A DNA stretch of 64,000 nt from Tubulanus polymorphus (taxonomy: Eukaryota > Nemertea > Palaeonemertea > Tubulaniformes > Tubulanidae), in NCBI RefSeq assembly GCF_964204645.1, contig NC_134025.1:17514001-17578000 (forward strand). The letters run 5' to 3'. Below the pieces are notes generated by a model. It searched no databases. It had not been told where the DNA came from and saw only the letters and a list, made by a program, of their open reading frames with translations. The number at the start of each line of letters is the position of its first letter. Within the stretch, counting starts at the first letter, position 1. This document shows positions 63,743 through 64,000 of the stretch, piece after piece. The position numbers and the translations under genes are program-made.

Positions 63743-64000
63743 AAAAGGGGTTAGGTATTAATGGTATCTAATATGTATTAAATACGTATCAAATACAAAT
63801 TATGCTTTATTTCGGAAATTGAAGCCTCATAAGTAATTTATTCATATATGATATTAGTAGTATCTTTATGCAGCACTAGAATAATACGAGTGATACTAAG
63901 TTAGTTGGTTTATTGTTTTTCTAGTATTATTTTAGTCATATGTAAAGAAATCTACAGAAATACTAGATTTAAACAAGAATTATAATAATAATTTTAATAA
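63743..64000. other. AT-rich end of window
   Basis: GAAATTGAAGCCTCATAAGTAATTT at 63817 resembles GATATTGAAGCCTCAGAAGTAATTTT at 13084 next to the hairpin block, so this may be another polinton-like fragment. No gene visible. Confidence 0.4.

Overview
This is eukaryotic, almost certainly animal, DNA. It has spliced genes with GT-AG introns, non-LTR retrotransposons, PIF/Harbinger DNA transposons, satellite DNA and a relic of a large AT-rich polinton-like virus-derived element. Frequent TAGGCCTA-like words and a segment with GACCAATGGTCT next to TAGCTCACCTGACC suggest a marine invertebrate, perhaps a mollusc or other lophotrochozoan; the species cannot be read from the sequence. Almost everything is mobile DNA nested in mobile DNA. 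Only one convincing non-transposon gene was found, a three-exon minus-strand gene at 49142-45967. Coordinates of spliced and broken genes were worked out by hand and may be off by a base.

Layout. 1-1800: decayed LINE reverse transcriptase with its 3' tail and a (TA)n hairpin. 1.8-22.9 kb: one polinton-like element, broken by at least four insertions (about 3061-5932, 11222-11727, 13591-14708 and 16307-20450). Its plus-strand genes run toward its minus-strand genes and meet at a block of large hairpins (12.47-13.05 kb). It carries a candidate capsid protein, small membrane proteins, zinc-finger proteins, an A32-like packaging ATPase, a DDE integrase with chromodomain and an HNH nuclease. Fourteen of its genes, including two in a second fragment, start exactly at TAAATG. 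17.69-19.20 kb is a 31-bp satellite. 23473-42135: two 25-bp terminal inverted repeats (24/25 identical) flanked by the same 4 bases, ATAC, enclose an 18.7-kb DNA transposon of probable Sola-like type. Its transposase is scattered in pieces, and inside it sit a LINE and, inside the LINE, a PIF/Harbinger element whose two genes interlock on opposite strands. 42.5-43.5 kb is a foldback element. 45.2-49.2 kb holds the host-like gene with repeats in its introns. 49.85-58.5 kb is a second polinton-like fragment, opened at 51486 by a repeat that itself contains a second, apparently intact PIF/Harbinger element (52705-56677). 58.6-64.0 kb is a mosaic of further copies of the same families, several inverted relative to 16-20 kb.

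How the parts work together. Each Harbinger element pairs a DDE transposase with a DNA-binding partner (MADF or Myb-like), the usual two-protein system of that superfamily. The polinton-like element combines integration (integrase), packaging (ATPase) and capsid functions, but several genes now carry stops, frameshifts or insertions, so this copy is not expected to be autonomous. Related repeat copies serve as empty-site controls, which lets several insertions and their target duplications be read to the base.
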